From contig CAMSIF010000012.1 of NCBI GenBank assembly GCA_947058885.1, forward strand, positions 1 through 37,052: a stretch of DNA of 37,052 nt, read 5' to 3'. Within the stretch, counting starts at the first letter, position 1. Each line of letters opens with the position of its first letter. This document shows positions 22,118-31,717 of this stretch, one piece after another. The translations under genes were made by a program, and so were the position numbers. Under the pieces are notes generated by a model. That model did no database searches. It was given only the letters and a program-made list of their open reading frames with translations, and was not told where the DNA came from. The DNA comes from an uncultured Clostridia bacterium. GTDB lineage: Bacteria > Bacillota > Clostridia > Oscillospirales > Oscillospiraceae.

Positions 22118-24727
22118 CTAAACGCTCACACACTCCGCCACCCGGAAGGTAAGCGAATCACCGCCGCTTCCCACAACAACCCGCTGGCCGTCGGAGAGCT
22201 GGCCGCGGATAAGCATAGCCGCCAGTTCTGTTTCCACATGCTTTTGCAGGTAGCGCTTCACCGGGCGTGCGCCAAAAGCGGGGGTGTAGCTGGCACGGGC
22301 GATGAAAGCGCGGGCCTCGTCCGTCAGTTCCAGGGTGATGTCCCGGTCCCGCAGGCGGCGGCGTACCGCCTCCATAGCAATGTCGATAATACCGGAAATC
22401 TGGGCCTCTGTCAGGGGGGAGAATACTACAATGTCGTCCACCCGGTTGATAAACTCGGGCCGGAAATATTTGTTCAGCTCCTCCCGGACCTGGTCCTTCA
22501 CCGCCTGGCCGATACTCCCGTCCTGGCGGATACTCTCCGTAAGATAACCGCTGCCGATGTTGCTGGTCATGATAATAATTGTATTTTTGAAATCCACTGT
22601 CCGGCCTTGGTTGTCCGTAAGCCGTCCGTCGTCCAGAAGCTGGAGGAGGATGTTAAAAACATCCGGGTGGGCTTTCTCAATTTCGTCGAAGAGAACCACG
22701 CTGTAGGGCTTGCGGCGGACGGCCTCGGTGAGCTGTCCCCCCTCGTCGTAGCCCACGTAGCCCGGAGGCGCGCCTACCAGACGGCTGACAGAATGCTTCT
22801 CCATATACTCCGACATGTCGATACGCACGATGTTCCTCTCGTCGTCGAAGAGGGACTGCGCCAGAGTTTTCGCCAGCTCGGTCTTGCCGACGCCGGTGGG
22901 ACCCAGGAAGATGAAGGAGCCGATAGGCCGGTTTTCGTCCTTCAGCCCCGCCCGGCCCCGGAGGATGGCCTCGCTGACGGCGGCGACCGCCTCATCCTGT
23001 CCGATGACCCGGCGGTGGAGAATCTCCGGCAGGCGCAGCAGCTTTTCCTTCTCGCTCTCCACCAGCTTGCTCACCGGGATACCGGTCCACTTGCTCACCA
23101 CCCCCGCAATTTCCTCCTCAGTGACCTCCTCCTTGATGAGCCTCTGGTCCTGGCTGCTGTCGATGTGGCGGCGTTCCTCCTCCAGCTGCTTTTCCAAAGT
23201 GGGAAGCGTTTCGTATTTCAGCCGGGCCATTTTCTCCAGGTCGTAGCCTCGCTCCGCCTCCTCCATCTGATGGCGGGTATCCTCAATCTCCTGTTTGACG
23301 CGCTTCACCCCGGCAATGGACTGCTTCTCTGTCTCCCACCGGGCCCGGAGAGCGTCGTTTTGGGATTTCAGCTCCGCCAGCTCCGCGTCGATGTGGGCCA
23401 GACGGTTTTTGGAACCCGCGTCCTCCTCCTTGCCCAGGGCCTGCTTCTCAATCTCCAGCTGCATGATTTTCCGGCTGATTTCGTCCAGCTCCGCCGGAAG
23501 ACTGTCAATTTCCATCCGGATTTTGCTGGCCGCCTCATCCATGAGGTCAATCGCCTTGTCAGGCAGAAAACGGTCTGTGATATACCGGTCGGAGAGAGTG
23601 GCGCAGGCAATCAGGGCGCTGTCGGTAATACGCACGCCATGGTGAATCTCAAACCGCTCTTTCAGACCCCGAAGGATGGATACGGTGTCCTCTACCGTGG
23701 GCTGGCCGATGAGTACCTTTTGGAACCGGCGCTCCAGGGCCGCGTCCTTTTCGATATATTTCCGGTATTCGTCCAGGGTGGTGGCGCCGATGCAGTGGAG
23801 CTCTCCCCGGGCCAGCTTGGGTTTGAGAAGGTTGCCCGCATCCATACTGCCCTCGGTGCGGCCCGCGCCTACGATGTTGTGAAGCTCGTCAATGAAGAGC
23901 AGAATACGGCCCTCGCTCTTCTCCACTTCGTTCAGCACCGCCTTTAGGCGTTCCTCGAACTCGCCCCGGTACTTGGCTCCAGCGATAAGCGAGCCCATGT
24001 CCAGGGCAAAGATGGTCTTGTCCTTAAGGCCTTCGGGGACGTCGCCGTTGAGAATCCGCTGGGCCAGCCCCTCCACCACGGCGGTTTTGCCCACGCCCGG
24101 CTCGCCGATGAGAACGGGATTATTTTTTGTTTTGCGGCTGAGAATCTGAATGGTGTGACGGATTTCACTATCCCGGCCGATGACCGGGTCCAGCTTACCC
24201 TGCCGGGCCAGCTCCACCAGGTCCCGGCCATATTTAGAGAGGGCCTCGTAGCTCTCCTCCGGGTTCTGGCTGGTGACCCGCTGGCTGCCCCGGACCTTGG
24301 TAAGGGCCTGGAGAATTTTTTCCCGGTCAATGCCATACTGGCGGAACAGCTTTGCGCTGGGGGTACCGTTCTCATCCACCAGAGCCAGGTACAGATGCTC
24401 TACGGACACGTATTCGTCTTTAAACTGCTGGGCGTTTTTCTCCGCCGCCATCAGCAGCTGGGAAAAACGGCGGCTGGCGTAAAGCTGGTCCGCGCCGCCG
24501 CCAGAGACCTTTGGCAGACGGTCGATTTCCCGCTGGACCTCCCCGGCCAGAGTCTCCACATCCAGGCCCATATAGGTCAGAAGGCGGGGAACAAGACCCT
24601 CCCGCTGGCGCAGTAAAGCTAAATGCAGGTGTTCGCCTTCCAGCTGCTGCTGCCCATTTTCTATAGCGATGGACTGACAGTCCGCCACCGCCTGCTGGGC
24701 GTTTTGCGTGTACAAATCAAAATTCAT
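22118..24727 (-). CDS. clpB: ATP-dependent disaggregase ClpB
   Basis: ClpB is a hexameric cytoplasmic chaperone that pulls polypeptides out of aggregates together with DnaK. From the ATG at 24727 it is 869 aa, the usual length. Domains in order are the N-terminal domain (two Clp_N repeats, residues 1-150), AAA+ module 1 with Walker [14 protein letters not shown] near 205, the coiled-coil middle domain (about 400-520), and AAA+ module 2 with [12 protein letters not shown] near 600. The arginine-rich C-terminus follows. GGAGG lies 6 nt before this ATG; the 39 extra upstream codons overlap the leader and are not likely to be used. A perfect CIRCE operator upstream indicates control by the HrcA repressor. 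The leader also has a small hairpin (24748-24768) next to the SD. Confidence 0.96.
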   Translation of the reverse strand: MNFDLYTQNAQQAVADCQSIAIENGQQQLEGEHLHLALLRQREGLVPRLLTYMGLDVETLAGEVQREIDRLPKVSGGGADQLYASRRFSQLLMAAEKNAQQFKDEYVSVEHLYLALVDENGTPSAKLFRQYGIDREKILQALTKVRGSQRVTSQNPEESYEALSKYGRDLVELARQGKLDPVIGRDSEIRHTIQILSRKTKNNPVLIGEPGVGKTAVVEGLAQRILNGDVPEGLKDKTIFALDMGSLIAGAKYRGEFEERLKAVLNEVEKSEGRILLFIDELHNIVGAGRTEGSMDAGNLLKPKLARGELHCIGATTLDEYRKYIEKDAALERRFQKVLIGQPTVEDTVSILRGLKERFEIHHGVRITDSALIACATLSDRYITDRFLPDKAIDLMDEAASKIRMEIDSLPAELDEISRKIMQLEIEKQALGKEEDAGSKNRLAHIDAELAELKSQNDALRARWETEKQSIAGVKRVKQEIEDTRHQMEEAERGYDLEKMARLKYETLPTLEKQLEEERRHIDSSQDQRLIKEEVTEEEIAGVVSKWTGIPVSKLVESEKEKLLRLPEILHRRVIGQDEAVAAVSEAILRGRAGLKDENRPIGSFIFLGPTGVGKTELAKTLAQSLFDDERNIVRIDMSEYMEKHSVSRLVGAPPGYVGYDEGGQLTEAVRRKPYSVVLFDEIEKAHPDVFNILLQLLDDGRLTDNQGRTVDFKNTIIIMTSNIGSGYLTESIRQDGSIGQAVKDQVREELNKYFRPEFINRVDDIVVFSPLTEAQISGIIDIAMEAVRRRLRDRDITLELTDEARAFIARASYTPAFGARPVKRYLQKHVETELAAMLIRGQLSDGQRVVVGSGGDSLTFRVAECVSV

Positions 24728-24747
24728 AGTGAGCCTCCTTTGCTCTA

Positions 24748-24768
24748 GTATGCCCGAAGGGGGCATAC
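24748..24768 (-). promoter_or_regulatory. Leader hairpin before the clpB SD
   Basis: GTATGCCC and GGGCATAC (24748-24755 with 24761-24768) enclose a 5-nt loop about 10 nt before the SD. It does not include the SD, so it is more likely a spacer or stability hairpin than a thermosensor. Confidence 0.35.
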
Positions 24769-24831
24769 CCACTCGTTTTCTTTTTTCATTTTGCATTGTA
24801 CACCCGCCAGACCTCCCTGTAAAGAGGAAAA

Positions 24832-24858
24832 TTAGCACTCTCATGACGAGAGTGCTAA
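24832..24858. promoter_or_regulatory. CIRCE element (HrcA operator) of clpB
   Basis: TTAGCACTC, nine bases, GAGTGCTAA: every position of the consensus is matched. HrcA binds this site and is released on heat stress. On the minus strand it lies about 105 bp before the clpB ATG, preceded by a possible TTTACC...TATTAA promoter (24866-24896, long spacer). The gene on the other side, ending at 24905, is transcribed in the same direction and is not a target. Confidence 0.95.
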
Positions 24859-24904
24859 TTTTTTATTAATAATCTGTAAATTCTCAGACCGGTAAAACCG
24901 GTTG

Positions 24905-26986
24905 CTAATTATACGGCACAAAAGCAATATCCATATCCACCTTTGTGCTGATTCCCGGCACGGTACCCTTATCGCTGTACTGCCAAATGCGGTAATTATA
25001 ATACATCGTGGGTTTTTGGCTGTACTGCGGGAACCAGAAATCATATCCGGTAAGGCGGCTGAGGTCCATACGCAGATAGCTGACGTCAAAGCCGCTGTAA
25101 ATGATGGTCTTATACCCCGCTTGGGCGATAGTGTCGCAGAAAGCGATGGTGCAGTCTGTAAGGGCGTCCACGCCCAGTCCCTTTGTCCGGGCGCCGCTCT
25201 CGTTTACAATTTCCCAGTCGTAAGCTACCGGGTACTCCAGGGCCACGCCGCCCAGATGATCTAGAACAAACTGCGCCTCTTCTCTAGCCTCTTCTGTGGT
25301 AATGGCCTGAGAATAGAAGTATACGCCCACTTTCAGTCCCGCGGCCTTAGCCCCTCTCAGGTTCTCCTCAAAACGAGCGTCCAAATTCACCTTTCCTTCG
25401 GAACCCCAGCCCCGGTAGCCCAGCCGGATCATGACAAAATCAATCCCGGATGCCGCCACCTTGGTCCAATCAATCTCCTCCTGATGCCGGGAGACGTCAA
25501 TACCAATTTCCGTGGTATAATTGGGGTCGTTATAGTACATACGGCTGCCGTCCAGAACGAACAGGTTTTTGTTGTAGGGGGCCACCGGTACATCCCAAAG
25601 TACCGGCAGGTACTGCTTTCTGAATTTAATAAATCCAGATTTACTGGGGTCGTTGACCTCCTCGTATTCCCAGCCGTTAATCCGGGAGACGATGGCGCAC
25701 ATCTCCGCCCGGTTAATACCGTCCTCGGGATGGTAGTACCGCTGGCCGCTGACAACAGAGCCGTTCAGGATCCCTTCCTCATAGAGGGCCAGGGTATAGC
25801 CGTCGTTCACATCCGCGAAGGGCGACTCTCCCTCCCGGGGCAGCAGGCCCATAGCTACCGCCGCAATCCGGGCGATGGTCAGGCGGCTGATGGAGCCATC
25901 CAAATTAGCGATTTCCCCGGCGTACACGCATCCCAGGCTCTCCGCCAAAGCCAGGTAATTTTCCGCCCAATGCCCGCTGGCGGAATTGCCTGGGTCCTGA
26001 TATCCCGCCGCCACCAGAATGAGCTTCAACGCTTCTCCCGCGCTGAGCTCCTTGGCGGCCTGGAAGGTACCGTCGGCGTAGCCGCCCACAATCGCTTTAA
26101 CGCTCAGTTCCCGGACATAGGTGTAATACCAATCTGTACTGGACACATCTCTATAGGGGTTAACCCACTTTGTTACGTCTACCTCATCAGCGGACCCGGT
26201 CCCTTCGCCGTCCCAGCGGGCGGTGACGGTGATATCTTCCATAGCTGTCTCCAGGCCCGTTATCTGAGTGCCGTCGTCCAGATACCATCCTAAGAATGTG
26301 CGGCCCTTCTGGACAGGGGTCGCCAGCGTTCCGTAGGGCTGGCCCACAGGATAAAAGACCGTCCGGTTTTCCACAGTACCGCCGTTGGGGCTGTAATGTA
26401 TGTAAGTGTAATTGTCCGGTCCCGCGTTGTCGTACTGCCCATAGAGGAACAAATACGCCTCTCTCAGCCGCCGGTTCACCAGACTTTCCCGCACCATAGA
26501 CCCCTGGTGGCACCAGGTCGCGATAGCGTTGACCACCTCTGTCTCGGTATACTGCCAGATACCGCTGATGAGGTAGCCGCAGAACCGGTACTCAGGCACA
26601 ATCCACTGCGTCCCCAGGTTGTAGGTCATACTGACCATGGCGTCAAACTGGTATTGTGTAACGGAGATGCTGTAATCCATCAGCAGGTTGTTCACCACAT
26701 CCTCCGCTACCACCAGGGCATCCCGCATCAGCTGGTCCGCCTCCAGCTCAGAAATGCCGTTGGGATAGTCCGACGGCTCGCAGAGCGTGCCGTAGCCGAT
26801 GTACCACTTCCCGTTATCGGCATATGCTGTACTGCTGAAGCCCTCGAATTCCTCTATCATCCGCACCCCCTCGACGCTGGTGGTATAGGTATCCACTGCC
26901 AAAGCCCCTGCGGGCAGCAAAGTTAGTACCAGCAGAAGGCTCAGGCTCAGGGCCAATATCCGTTTCATGGGTTCACTCATTTTCAT
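24905..26986 (-). CDS. Secreted dual muramidase: GH24 + B-repeat + three SLH + GH25
   Basis: The ~693-aa protein has a signal peptide (MKRILALS... to PAGALA). A GH24 phage-lysozyme-like domain follows (about residues 38-190; catalytic Glu in EEFEGF and Asp in AYADNG nine residues later, with Tyr where T4 lysozyme has Thr). A Listeria-Bacteroides B-repeat comes next (NGGTVENRTVFYPVG to FLGWYLDDG, about 205-255). Three SLH modules lie at about 275-430 (YRDVSSTDWYYTYV, HWAENYLALAES, SPFADVNDGYTLAL). A GH25 lysozyme ends the protein (from about 480; GIDVSRHQEEIDW, then AYDWE with the catalytic acids). It should cut the glycan strands of peptidoglycan while held at the wall by the SLH modules. Start choice: ATG 26986 or 26968. 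The open frame to 27043 begins upstream of the likely transcription start. Confidence 0.85.
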   Translation of the reverse strand: MKMSEPMKRILALSLSLLLVLTLLPAGALAVDTYTTSVEGVRMIEEFEGFSSTAYADNGKWYIGYGTLCEPSDYPNGISELEADQLMRDALVVAEDVVNNLLMDYSISVTQYQFDAMVSMTYNLGTQWIVPEYRFCGYLISGIWQYTETEVVNAIATWCHQGSMVRESLVNRRLREAYLFLYGQYDNAGPDNYTYIHYSPNGGTVENRTVFYPVGQPYGTLATPVQKGRTFLGWYLDDGTQITGLETAMEDITVTARWDGEGTGSADEVDVTKWVNPYRDVSSTDWYYTYVRELSVKAIVGGYADGTFQAAKELSAGEALKLILVAAGYQDPGNSASGHWAENYLALAESLGCVYAGEIANLDGSISRLTIARIAAVAMGLLPREGESPFADVNDGYTLALYEEGILNGSVVSGQRYYHPEDGINRAEMCAIVSRINGWEYEEVNDPSKSGFIKFRKQYLPVLWDVPVAPYNKNLFVLDGSRMYYNDPNYTTEIGIDVSRHQEEIDWTKVAASGIDFVMIRLGYRGWGSEGKVNLDARFEENLRGAKAAGLKVGVYFYSQAITTEEAREEAQFVLDHLGGVALEYPVAYDWEIVNESGARTKGLGVDALTDCTIAFCDTIAQAGYKTIIYSGFDVSYLRMDLSRLTGYDFWFPQYSQKPTMYYNYRIWQYSDKGTVPGISTKVDMDIAFVPYN

Positions 26987-27041
26987 GGGTTCTCTCACTT
27001 TCTTTGGCCGCGGGTTGCGCGGAAATTTTTTATTCGACAAC

Positions 27042-27070
27042 ATTTTACCATATTCGCGCTTAAATTAAAA
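27042..27070 (-). promoter_or_regulatory. Promoter of the dual muramidase gene
   Basis: The minus strand has -10 TAAAAT (27042-27047), a 17-nt spacer and a weak -35 TTTTAA (27065-27070). The start near 27035 excludes the most upstream open-frame start and supports ATG 26986 or 26968. Confidence 0.4.
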
Positions 27071-27161
27071 GAGAAAATACGGAAATTAATATATTTGTAA
27101 CAGGGAACGCCAAACTATCCCGCCTCCGCCTCAATTGGAAGAAAAAGGTGCAATTTCGCTC

Positions 27162-27190
27162 TTGCCAATCCTGCCCAAGTAAGGTATAAT
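27162..27190 (+). promoter_or_regulatory. Promoter of the chemoreceptor gene
   Basis: -35 TTGCCA (27162-27167), a 17-nt spacer and a perfect -10 TATAAT (27185-27190). The ~85-nt leader contains a small GGGCC-GCT-GGCCC hairpin (27236-27248). I could not match it to a known riboswitch. Confidence 0.6.
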
Positions 27191-27283
27191 CAGAGCAATT
27201 GTGGTTGCTGGCAGGGAAAGCGTTTCTGTCCGGCTGGGCCGCTGGCCCGCTATTAAATTGTAACAGAGAAAGGATGCTTGCTT

Positions 27284-28945
27284 ATGCGTAATAGTATCAA
27301 AAAACTGGTGGGGATCCGGATAACGGCGGCTCTTGCCTCAGTGCTGCTGTTCAGTTTTGTAACCACCTACAACATTTTCCATATCCAAAGCATACAGGTG
27401 GATAACGCTCAAGCCAACGTTCTTCTGAATAACGCGCAAAAGGCGGAGACCGCCCATTACAAGTGGGCCTCCAATCTCAGCAACGCCCTCTACGCGGGCA
27501 CGGAGTTCACCGGCAGCATTGACCCCACCACCTGCGTTCTGGGCCAATGGCTTTATGGCGAGGCGGGTACAGAAGACGAGTCTGTGCTCTCCCTGCGCTC
27601 TCAGCTGGAGCCCCTCCACAAGCAGCTTCACGCCTCCGCTACCGAAGCCCTGGAAATGTCCAGCAAGGCCAGAGCTCAGGAGTTTTTCCAAACTAGCATT
27701 CAGTCCAACCTGACAACTCTGGTGGGCCTGCTGGATCAGGTGGTAGAGCGCGGGACCGCCCTCAGCCAGGAGAGCGAGGCCCGCATGGAGCGTACGATTG
27801 TCACCATGCATCTGACCTGCGCTTTCTGCCTTGCGCTGGCTCTCATCTGTCTGCTCAGTCTGGTACAGTATGTACTGCGGCACGTGGTTAAATCTATTAT
27901 TAAGATTACCAGCAGCAGCAAGCCCCTTCAGGAGGGCCGTCTGGATCTTGAACTGGATTTCACCGCCGAAGACGAGCTGGGCAGTCTGGCGGATACCCTG
28001 CGGAAATCCATGGGGCAGATCAACGGCTACGTTGCCGACATCAACCGCATCATGGGCCAGCTCTCCCAGGGCAATTTTGACGTACATACCTCCACGCCCT
28101 TTATTGGGGACTTCCGCTCCATTGAGACCTCTATTGAGAGCCTGACTACCAATCTCTCCAACACTCTGGACCAGATTGGCCAGGCGGAGCGGCGCATCTC
28201 CGGCAACGCTGAACAGCTCTCCAACAGTTCTCAGGCCCTGGCTCAGGGCGCAACCGAGCAGGCCAGCGCCATTGAGGAGATGTACGCCACCCTGGACGAC
28301 CTCTCCAAGAGCGCGGAGCGCAATGTCCAAAGCGCGGGCCGCGCCCAGGAAAACGCCCGCCTCACCGGCGAGCAGGTTACCCTCAGCGGCCAGCAGATGG
28401 AGCAGATGGTAGCCGCCATGGGCGATATCACCAACGCCTCTCAGGAGATTGGCCGCATCCTCTCCACCATTGAAAACATCGCCTTCCAGACCAATATCCT
28501 GGCTCTGAACGCCGCCGTGGAGGCGGCCCGGGCCGGCGCGGCGGGCAAGGGCTTCGCCGTTGTGGCGGACGAGGTCCGCAGTCTCGCCTCTCAGTCCGAC
28601 CAGGCCGCCAAGGCCACCAAGGACCTGATTGAGAACTCCGTCCACGCCACGGAGCGGGGCAGCGAAATTGTCAGCGAGGTTTCCGGTACCTTGCAGAAGA
28701 CCTTGGAGCTTGTCACCCGTTCCAACAGCGATATCCACACCATCACTGAGGCGGTCCGCAGCGAGGCGGAGGCTATCGCCCAGGTAGCGGAGGCCGTGGG
28801 TCAGATTTCCGCCGTGGTTCAGACCAACTCCGCCACCAGCGAGGAATCCGCGGCGGTAAGCTCGGAGCTCTTCGACCAGGTCCGCCTGCTCCAGGACCAG
28901 ACCAGAAGGTTCCACCTCAAGGGCAGCGGCAGCCTGCCCGGCTAA
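27284..28945 (+). CDS. Methyl-accepting chemotaxis protein with CZB-like extracytoplasmic sensor
   Basis: The 553-aa receptor has TM1 at about residues 12-32, an outer domain to about 172, TM2 at about 175-200, HAMP-like linkers to about 270 and a signalling domain. The latter contains the hairpin tip [23 protein letters not shown] and [15 protein letters not shown]. The outer domain carries the pattern of a chemoreceptor zinc-binding (CZB) domain: His58 in HYKW, Cys84 in CVLGQW, and His112 and His116 in LHKQLH. CZB domains bind zinc and are usually cytoplasmic; here the pattern lies between the membrane segments. AAAGGA precedes ATG 27284 by 9 nt. It is a single-gene unit with its own promoter and terminator; no che genes are next to it. 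Confidence 0.9.
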   Translation: MRNSIKKLVGIRITAALASVLLFSFVTTYNIFHIQSIQVDNAQANVLLNNAQKAETAHYKWASNLSNALYAGTEFTGSIDPTTCVLGQWLYGEAGTEDESVLSLRSQLEPLHKQLHASATEALEMSSKARAQEFFQTSIQSNLTTLVGLLDQVVERGTALSQESEARMERTIVTMHLTCAFCLALALICLLSLVQYVLRHVVKSIIKITSSSKPLQEGRLDLELDFTAEDELGSLADTLRKSMGQINGYVADINRIMGQLSQGNFDVHTSTPFIGDFRSIETSIESLTTNLSNTLDQIGQAERRISGNAEQLSNSSQALAQGATEQASAIEEMYATLDDLSKSAERNVQSAGRAQENARLTGEQVTLSGQQMEQMVAAMGDITNASQEIGRILSTIENIAFQTNILALNAAVEAARAGAAGKGFAVVADEVRSLASQSDQAAKATKDLIENSVHATERGSEIVSEVSGTLQKTLELVTRSNSDIHTITEAVRSEAEAIAQVAEAVGQISAVVQTNSATSEESAAVSSELFDQVRLLQDQTRRFHLKGSGSLPG

Positions 28946-28961
28946 GACCTGTTATACGGAA

Positions 28962-28996
28962 AAAAGGGCTGATACCACCCCGGTATCAGCCCTTTT
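28962..28996. terminator. Shared terminator between the chemoreceptor gene and recD2
   Basis: AAAAGGGCTGATACC (28962-28976) pairs with 28982-28996 around a 5-nt loop, with A and T runs at the two ends, so it works in both directions. The recD2 stop codon lies within it. Confidence 0.85.
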
Positions 28997-31211
28997 CATC
29001 TTTTCCGCTGTTTCTCAGCCGCCACCGCAGCCCGCTGTAACGCCGCTGCTGGCGGTCATTTTCCGCCATGCGTCCCAGGGCGGCGTCATCCCCCACTACC
29101 ACCAGCAGTTCCCGGGCCCGGGTGATACCAGTGTACAGCACCCCCCGCACCATCAGCGCCGGAGCGGCTGGCAGAGCCGTCAGCACCACCGCGCGGTATT
29201 CGCTGCCCTGGCTTTTATGTACCGTCACCGCGTAGGCCAGCTCCAGTTCCGACAGCATATCTGCGGTATAGACAGCGGTCCGGTCGTCAAACCGGATGGT
29301 CAGCAGTTCTCCGCCCGGCTCGATATCCTCTACTACTCCCACGTCGCCGTTGAAGATGCCCGATCCGGTAACGCCGTCGTTCCGCGTCCAAAGAACATCG
29401 TAATTATTGCGCACCTGCATTACCCTGTCCCCGGTTCGGAACACCGCCTCGCCCCAGATTTTCTGCCGTTTTTCTGGTCCCGGCGGGTTCAGCGCGGCCT
29501 GAAGCGCACGGTTCATCGCCCAGGTACCCCATTCCCCGCGCCGGGTGGGACACAGCACCTGAATCTGTCCGGATTCTATTCCCATATTCTGTGGCAGCCG
29601 CGTCCCGCACAGCTCCACCACCAAATCCACCGCCGCCAGCGGGTCCCGGCGGCGCATAAAAAAGAAGTCGCTGTTTGGCTGGTTTCTCAGCTCCGGAAGC
29701 GCCCCCTGATTCACCGCGTGGGCCGCCCGGACAATAGCCGAAGCCTCCGCCTGCCGGAAAATCTCCGTCAAGCTCACGGTTTCCACCCGTCCGCTGCGAA
29801 TAAGGTCTCCAAACACGTTCCCCGGTCCCACGGACGGCAGCTGGTCCGGGTCGCCTACCATCACCAGACGGCAGCTGTCCTTCACCGCCGCCAGCAGTGC
29901 GCTCATCAACGGCAGGTCCACCATGCTCATCTCATCCACGATGACCGCCTCCGCCTGCAAAGGCTCCTTCTCGTTTTTCTGGAAGACTACCGCGTCTTCC
30001 TTCCAAATCATTCCCAAAGCCCGGTGGACAGTCTGCGCCTCTCTGCCGCACAGCTCCCCCAGACGCTTCGCCGCCCTCCCCGTAGGAGCCATCAGCAGAG
30101 TAGTGCATCCCATCCGGTCCAGCATCGCCAGAATCCCCCGCACCGACGTGGTCTTTCCCGTACCTGGACCGCCAGTCAGCAGCACAACGCCCTGCCGCGC
30201 CGCCAGCTCCACTGCCCGCCGTTGGGCCGGGGCATAGGTGACCTGCTGTTCTTCCTCTATCTGCTCCAAAATCTGGTCCACCCGGTTTGCCACGTAATCC
30301 AGCCGGTCCGCATGGCATTGCATCATCCGCTGCAATTTTTCCGTCACGTAGATTTCCGCCTCATACAGCCGTCTCAAATAACAGGCCTCCACCTTGGCTA
30401 CCCGCTCGCATTTGACGTTTCCCCGGCTGATAAGATTATCCAGAGCTGCCTCAATTAAGTCAGCGGGGCAGTCTATCAGCTGCACCGCCGCCCCAATCAG
30501 CTTGTCCCTTGGCAAAAAAACATGTCCGTTATTCAGGTTGTGGCTCAGCTCAAAGAGTACCGCCGCCTCCATTCTGCGCCCGCTGTCTCCAGCCATCCCC
30601 ATAGATAGCGCAATTTCATCCATAACGGCGAAATCTACACCGTATATCTCATCCACCAGCATATACGGATTTGCCTTCAAAGTTTCCAGAGCCCCAGCCC
30701 CATACCTCCGGTACAGTTGCAGCGCCAAACTCAACGGCAGATCGTTCAAGGACAAAAACTCCAGCAGACGCCGCATCCCCGTCAGATACCGGTAGCTCTC
30801 GCAGATTTCCCTGGCCCTCTTGGGCGTAATCCCTTTTACCTTCGCCAGTTCCTCCGGCTCATCCTCCAGCACCGCAAGCGTATGAACCCCAAACATCTGC
30901 ACCAGCCTGTCTGCGGTTGCCGGACCAACGCCCTTGATAATCCCAGAGGAAAGATAATCCAAAATTTCATTCTCTGTAGTGGGCATATGCCGCTCCACCT
31001 GGTCCGCCTGCACCTGCTCCCCATGGACAGGATGGCTCACCCACTGCCCCGTTACAATCAGATTCTCTCCCGGCGCGGCGCAGGGGATGGTGCCTACTAC
31101 CGTCACCGCCTCCCCGTCGCCGGTCACAAGGCGCAGCACCGTATAGCCGTTCTCCTCGTTCTGGAAGATCACATGCTGGATGGTTCCATCTATGGTACAA
31201 CGCCCGTTCAT
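28986..31211 (-). CDS. recD2: RecD2 family 5'-3' DNA helicase
   Basis: The 741-aa protein is a superfamily 1B helicase of the RecD2 type, found in bacteria without relying on RecBC. The N-terminal region has an OB-like fold (residues 1-80) and helix-hairpin-helix motifs (IKGVGPATADRLV near 92 and KGITPKRAREI near 123) that RecD from RecBCD lacks. Walker A GGPGTGKTTSVRG is near 345, Walker B DEMSM near 425, GDPDQLPSVGPG near 452, and the C-terminal TVHKSQGSEY near 655 is motif VI. It unwinds DNA in recombination and repair. GGAGG lies 7 nt before ATG 31211. An in-frame ATG at 31232, inside the palindromic element, is a less likely start. It ends a minus-strand cluster that starts with uvrB. 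Confidence 0.94.
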   Translation of the reverse strand: MNGRCTIDGTIQHVIFQNEENGYTVLRLVTGDGEAVTVVGTIPCAAPGENLIVTGQWVSHPVHGEQVQADQVERHMPTTENEILDYLSSGIIKGVGPATADRLVQMFGVHTLAVLEDEPEELAKVKGITPKRAREICESYRYLTGMRRLLEFLSLNDLPLSLALQLYRRYGAGALETLKANPYMLVDEIYGVDFAVMDEIALSMGMAGDSGRRMEAAVLFELSHNLNNGHVFLPRDKLIGAAVQLIDCPADLIEAALDNLISRGNVKCERVAKVEACYLRRLYEAEIYVTEKLQRMMQCHADRLDYVANRVDQILEQIEEEQQVTYAPAQRRAVELAARQGVVLLTGGPGTGKTTSVRGILAMLDRMGCTTLLMAPTGRAAKRLGELCGREAQTVHRALGMIWKEDAVVFQKNEKEPLQAEAVIVDEMSMVDLPLMSALLAAVKDSCRLVMVGDPDQLPSVGPGNVFGDLIRSGRVETVSLTEIFRQAEASAIVRAAHAVNQGALPELRNQPNSDFFFMRRRDPLAAVDLVVELCGTRLPQNMGIESGQIQVLCPTRRGEWGTWAMNRALQAALNPPGPEKRQKIWGEAVFRTGDRVMQVRNNYDVLWTRNDGVTGSGIFNGDVGVVEDIEPGGELLTIRFDDRTAVYTADMLSELELAYAVTVHKSQGSEYRAVVLTALPAAPALMVRGVLYTGITRARELLVVVGDDAALGRMAENDRQQRRYSGLRWRLRNSGKDEKG

Positions 31212-31227
31212 GCTGGTCCCTCCTTTT

Positions 31228-31281
31228 GGCATACATACTTTTTCTTTTCGCGAAAAGAAAAAGTATCAAAAAGAAAAGCTG
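31228..31281. repeat. 54-bp palindromic element, copy 2 (before recD2)
   Basis: This copy is identical over 54 bp to 6852-6905; the perfect 32-bp palindrome is at 31235-31266. As in copy 1, it lies on the minus strand directly before the SD (AAAAGGAGG) of the downstream gene and supplies an ATG in frame with it. Confidence 0.85.
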
Positions 31282-31295
31282 TACAGCGGATGGTT

Positions 31296-31631
31296 CTACC
31301 CTGCCAGATATCCGCTTATCTCGTCCTTCCGGCACACTGCTACCCAACGGTCCTTCCTCTCCAGCATTCGTGAAAGCTTCTCCCCTTCCTCGCTGAGCCC
31401 GCAGTCCACCAGCAAAATCATCCCTATCACACCCTGTTCCTGCCTCAACCGCTCCAGAACATGTACCTGTTCCTCCAGAGACTCCCCGTCCCCCTGAGCG
31501 GGTATCACCGCTACCACACCCTGCCGTTTCTCCGGCCCAGCGTACAAAACCACTTTAACCGCCGCCCACATCAGAGACGCCAGCCCTACCGCCGCCAGCA
31601 TTGCTACCAGCCCATCCTGCCATAGCTGCAT
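31296..31631 (-). CDS. Hypothetical 111-aa protein with one membrane segment
   Basis: One hydrophobic helix lies at residues 7-29 (DGLVAMLAAVGLASLMWAAV). It is followed by a soluble domain that begins GVVAVIPAQGDGESLEEQ and continues with GMILLVDCGLSEEGEKL. The beta-alpha-beta look of this part resembles the start of a glycosyltransferase-like fold, but it is too short for an enzyme and no catalytic motif is present. I cannot name a family. CGGAGGAAG precedes the ATG. It lies between the small exporter gene and recD2 on the same strand, separated from recD2 by the palindromic element. Confidence 0.65.
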   Translation of the reverse strand: MQLWQDGLVAMLAAVGLASLMWAAVKVVLYAGPEKRQGVVAVIPAQGDGESLEEQVHVLERLRQEQGVIGMILLVDCGLSEEGEKLSRMLERKDRWVAVCRKDEISGYLAG

Positions 31632-31717
31632 AATCTTCCTCCGTTCCGCCGCGCCTGCGGCTTCAAGACTTTCCTATGCCAGCTTATGCGCCCCGCCGGG
31701 CTTTTGACAGTGGGCCC

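Noticed and set aside
22043-23947. 634-codon plus-strand frame opposite clpB
   Set aside because: Antisense shadow of a clear ClpB reading frame, without SD or promoter.
27191-27283. Riboswitch (for example cyclic di-GMP) in the chemoreceptor leader
   Set aside because: The leader is under 100 nt and shows only one small hairpin; I could not find the conserved cores of known classes.
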